Shown: piece after piece, positions 25,520 to 25,630 of the stretch
How positions within the stretch are numbered: the first letter of the stretch is position 1
Layout of the letters: every line of letters starts with the position of its first letter
Translations under genes and position numbers: made by a program
The notes under the pieces: generated by a model
Database searches by the model: none
Told to the model about the DNA's origin: nothing
What the model saw: only the letters and a program-made list of their open reading frames with translations
Source: an uncultured Oscillospiraceae bacterium
GTDB taxonomy: Bacteria; Bacillota; Clostridia; Oscillospirales; Ruminococcaceae
Assembly (NCBI GenBank): GCA_900547455.1
Contig: URGV01000028.1
Span: forward strand, 1-25,630
Reading direction: 5' to 3'
DNA length: 25,630 nt

Positions 25520-25606
25520 AACCCCCATCGAGGGGGTTGCGGCTTGCCGCAGGGGGAGCGAAGCGTCCCCCTTAGGGGGAGTACCCAGAGGGGTCTCCCC
25601 TCTGGG
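25520..25606. repeat. Cluster of consecutive GC-rich hairpins
   Basis: Successive inverted repeats are AACCCCC/GGGGGTT (25520-25538), TGCGG/CCGCA (25538-25551), GGGGGA-CG/CG-TCCCCC around 25552-25571, CCCCC-TTA-GGGGG just after, and CCCAGAGGGG with CCCCTCTGGG (25584-25606, loop TCT). No reading frame runs through it. The window ends 24 bp later with GGTGACTTTC, shared with the hairpin at 24755. The preceding 25425-25519 holds nothing I recognise. Confidence 0.7.
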
Positions 25607-25630
25607 AGATTCTTTGGTGACTTTCTCATC

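Overview
The window looks like the chromosome of a GC-rich, strictly fermentative Clostridia bacterium, most likely a gut Oscillospiraceae/Ruminococcaceae-type Firmicute. The reasons are a complete V/A-type ATPase operon in the ntpFIKECGABD order, strong AGGAGG-type ribosome binding sites with frequent TTG/GTG starts, sigma-A promoters, a DUF3793-flavodoxin pair, an MBOAT/DHHW pair and a ComEC-HolA-Toprim gene string. The genus cannot be named from what is visible.

Layout. 1-1002: the 5' part of a tRNA-Val gene with a near-perfect promoter, a small unrecognised protein, and a ComEA-like DNA-binding protein. 1003-10288: the rotary ATPase operon, with its own promoter, a structured leader ending in a terminator hairpin (a candidate riboswitch/attenuator), nine genes and a strong terminator. 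The rotor subunit keeps the sodium ligands known from Enterococcus hirae, so this is predicted to be a Na+ pump or Na+-driven synthase. 10289-13560: a remnant of an XRE-type regulator, then (minus strand) a polar amino acid/cystine-like ABC importer operon followed by a uridine-kinase-like P-loop kinase. 13561-14836: DUF3793 protein and flavodoxin under a promoter surrounded by TTAG/CTAA palindromes that resemble DtxR-type iron boxes. 14837-15310: a 94-bp tandem repeat array with compensatory base changes, suggesting a structured RNA. 15337-17113: iron-type alcohol dehydrogenase and an unrecognised protein (minus strand). 17114-17418: a second diverged tandem repeat and a hairpin that buries a ribosome binding site. 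17419-17838: a small membrane-anchored protein. 17835-24556: a six-gene minus-strand operon (lipoprotein, comEC, holA, RNase M5-like Toprim protein, MBOAT, DHHW-like). 24557-25630: about 1.07 kb without a credible gene, rich in hairpins and in an iteron-like GGAAACGAA repeat.

No defence system, phage, transposase or CRISPR array was found. The most interesting items are the switch-like leader of the Na+-type V-ATPase operon, the 94-bp structured tandem repeat, the MBOAT/DHHW pair in which both partners have lost their hallmark catalytic motifs, the DtxR-like boxes at the flavodoxin operon, and the GGAAACGAA array flanking an AT-rich core.
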